The translations under genes were made by a program, and so were the position numbers. A stretch of 7,121 bases of DNA from an uncultured Bacteroidota bacterium (lineage in GTDB: Bacteria; Bacteroidota; Bacteroidia; B-17B0; Aurantibacillaceae). The stretch spans positions 1-7,121 of the forward strand of contig CALMNJ010000216.1 in NCBI GenBank assembly GCA_937868675.1, written 5' to 3'. Each line of letters starts with the position of its first letter. The stretch's first letter is position 1. Under the pieces are notes generated by a model. That model made no database searches and was not told the origin of the DNA. It saw nothing but the letters and a program-made list of their open reading frames with translations. This document shows, piece after piece, positions 7,089 through 7,121 of this stretch.

Positions 7089-7098
7089 ATTAAACAAA
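7067..7098 (-). promoter_or_regulatory. Weak candidate promoter overlapping the hairpin
   Basis: Read on the minus strand, TTTG (7095-7098) is followed after 20 bases by TATCTTCA (7067-7074). Spacing and the first part fit TAnnTTTG, but the last two bases do not. If real, transcription would start within the palindrome with a leader of about 20 bases, and the palindrome would act as an operator rather than an RNA hairpin. Confidence 0.25.
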
Positions 7099-7121
7099 TC
7101 GGGTTTATGGGAGCCATTCAA

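Overview
The window looks chromosomal and comes from a member of the Bacteroidota. Three things support this. The first gene has an architecture typical of that phylum: a degenerate peptidase-like head, a TolB-like propeller and an outer-membrane barrel. One promoter matches the Bacteroidota consensus, TTG-N20-TAnnTTTG. Strong Shine-Dalgarno sequences are absent. I cannot assign a genus. There are no RNA genes, CRISPR arrays, insertion sequences or phage genes.

Region 1 (2-4786, plus strand) is a tightly packed three-gene unit. It begins with the 3' 1066 codons of a large outer-membrane protein whose 5' end lies outside the window. Four bases later comes a 124-residue, half-size TauE/SafE-type permease. 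The third gene, a complete M20D-type amidohydrolase, has its ATG overlapping the permease stop codon (TAATG). The spacing implies one transcript and coupled translation of the last two genes. A shared pathway is not evident from sequence; the amidohydrolase is cytoplasmic, the permease is in the inner membrane and the first protein is in the outer membrane.

Region 2 (4787-4940) is a convergent intergenic stretch. It holds a near-perfect 24-bp palindrome (4889-4912) that could terminate transcription from both sides.

Region 3 (4941-7121, minus strand) carries two genes for exported proteins. One is a 148-residue protein with a signal peptide and a cysteine-rich tail, behind a good Bacteroidota promoter. 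The other is a 473-residue protein with a signal peptide, a CxxC motif in a thioredoxin-like setting, and a beta-rich C-terminal part that may be a propeller. The 233-bp gap between them holds a strong hairpin with a T-run that points along the plus strand, where no gene needs it. A second long hairpin sits 13 bases upstream of the 473-residue gene.

I see no clear new defence or mobile system. The points most worth checking are the inactivated-peptidase/propeller/Omp85-like fusion, the single-repeat permease coupled to an amidohydrolase, the two unrecognised exported cysteine-containing proteins, and the orphan hairpin-plus-T-run.
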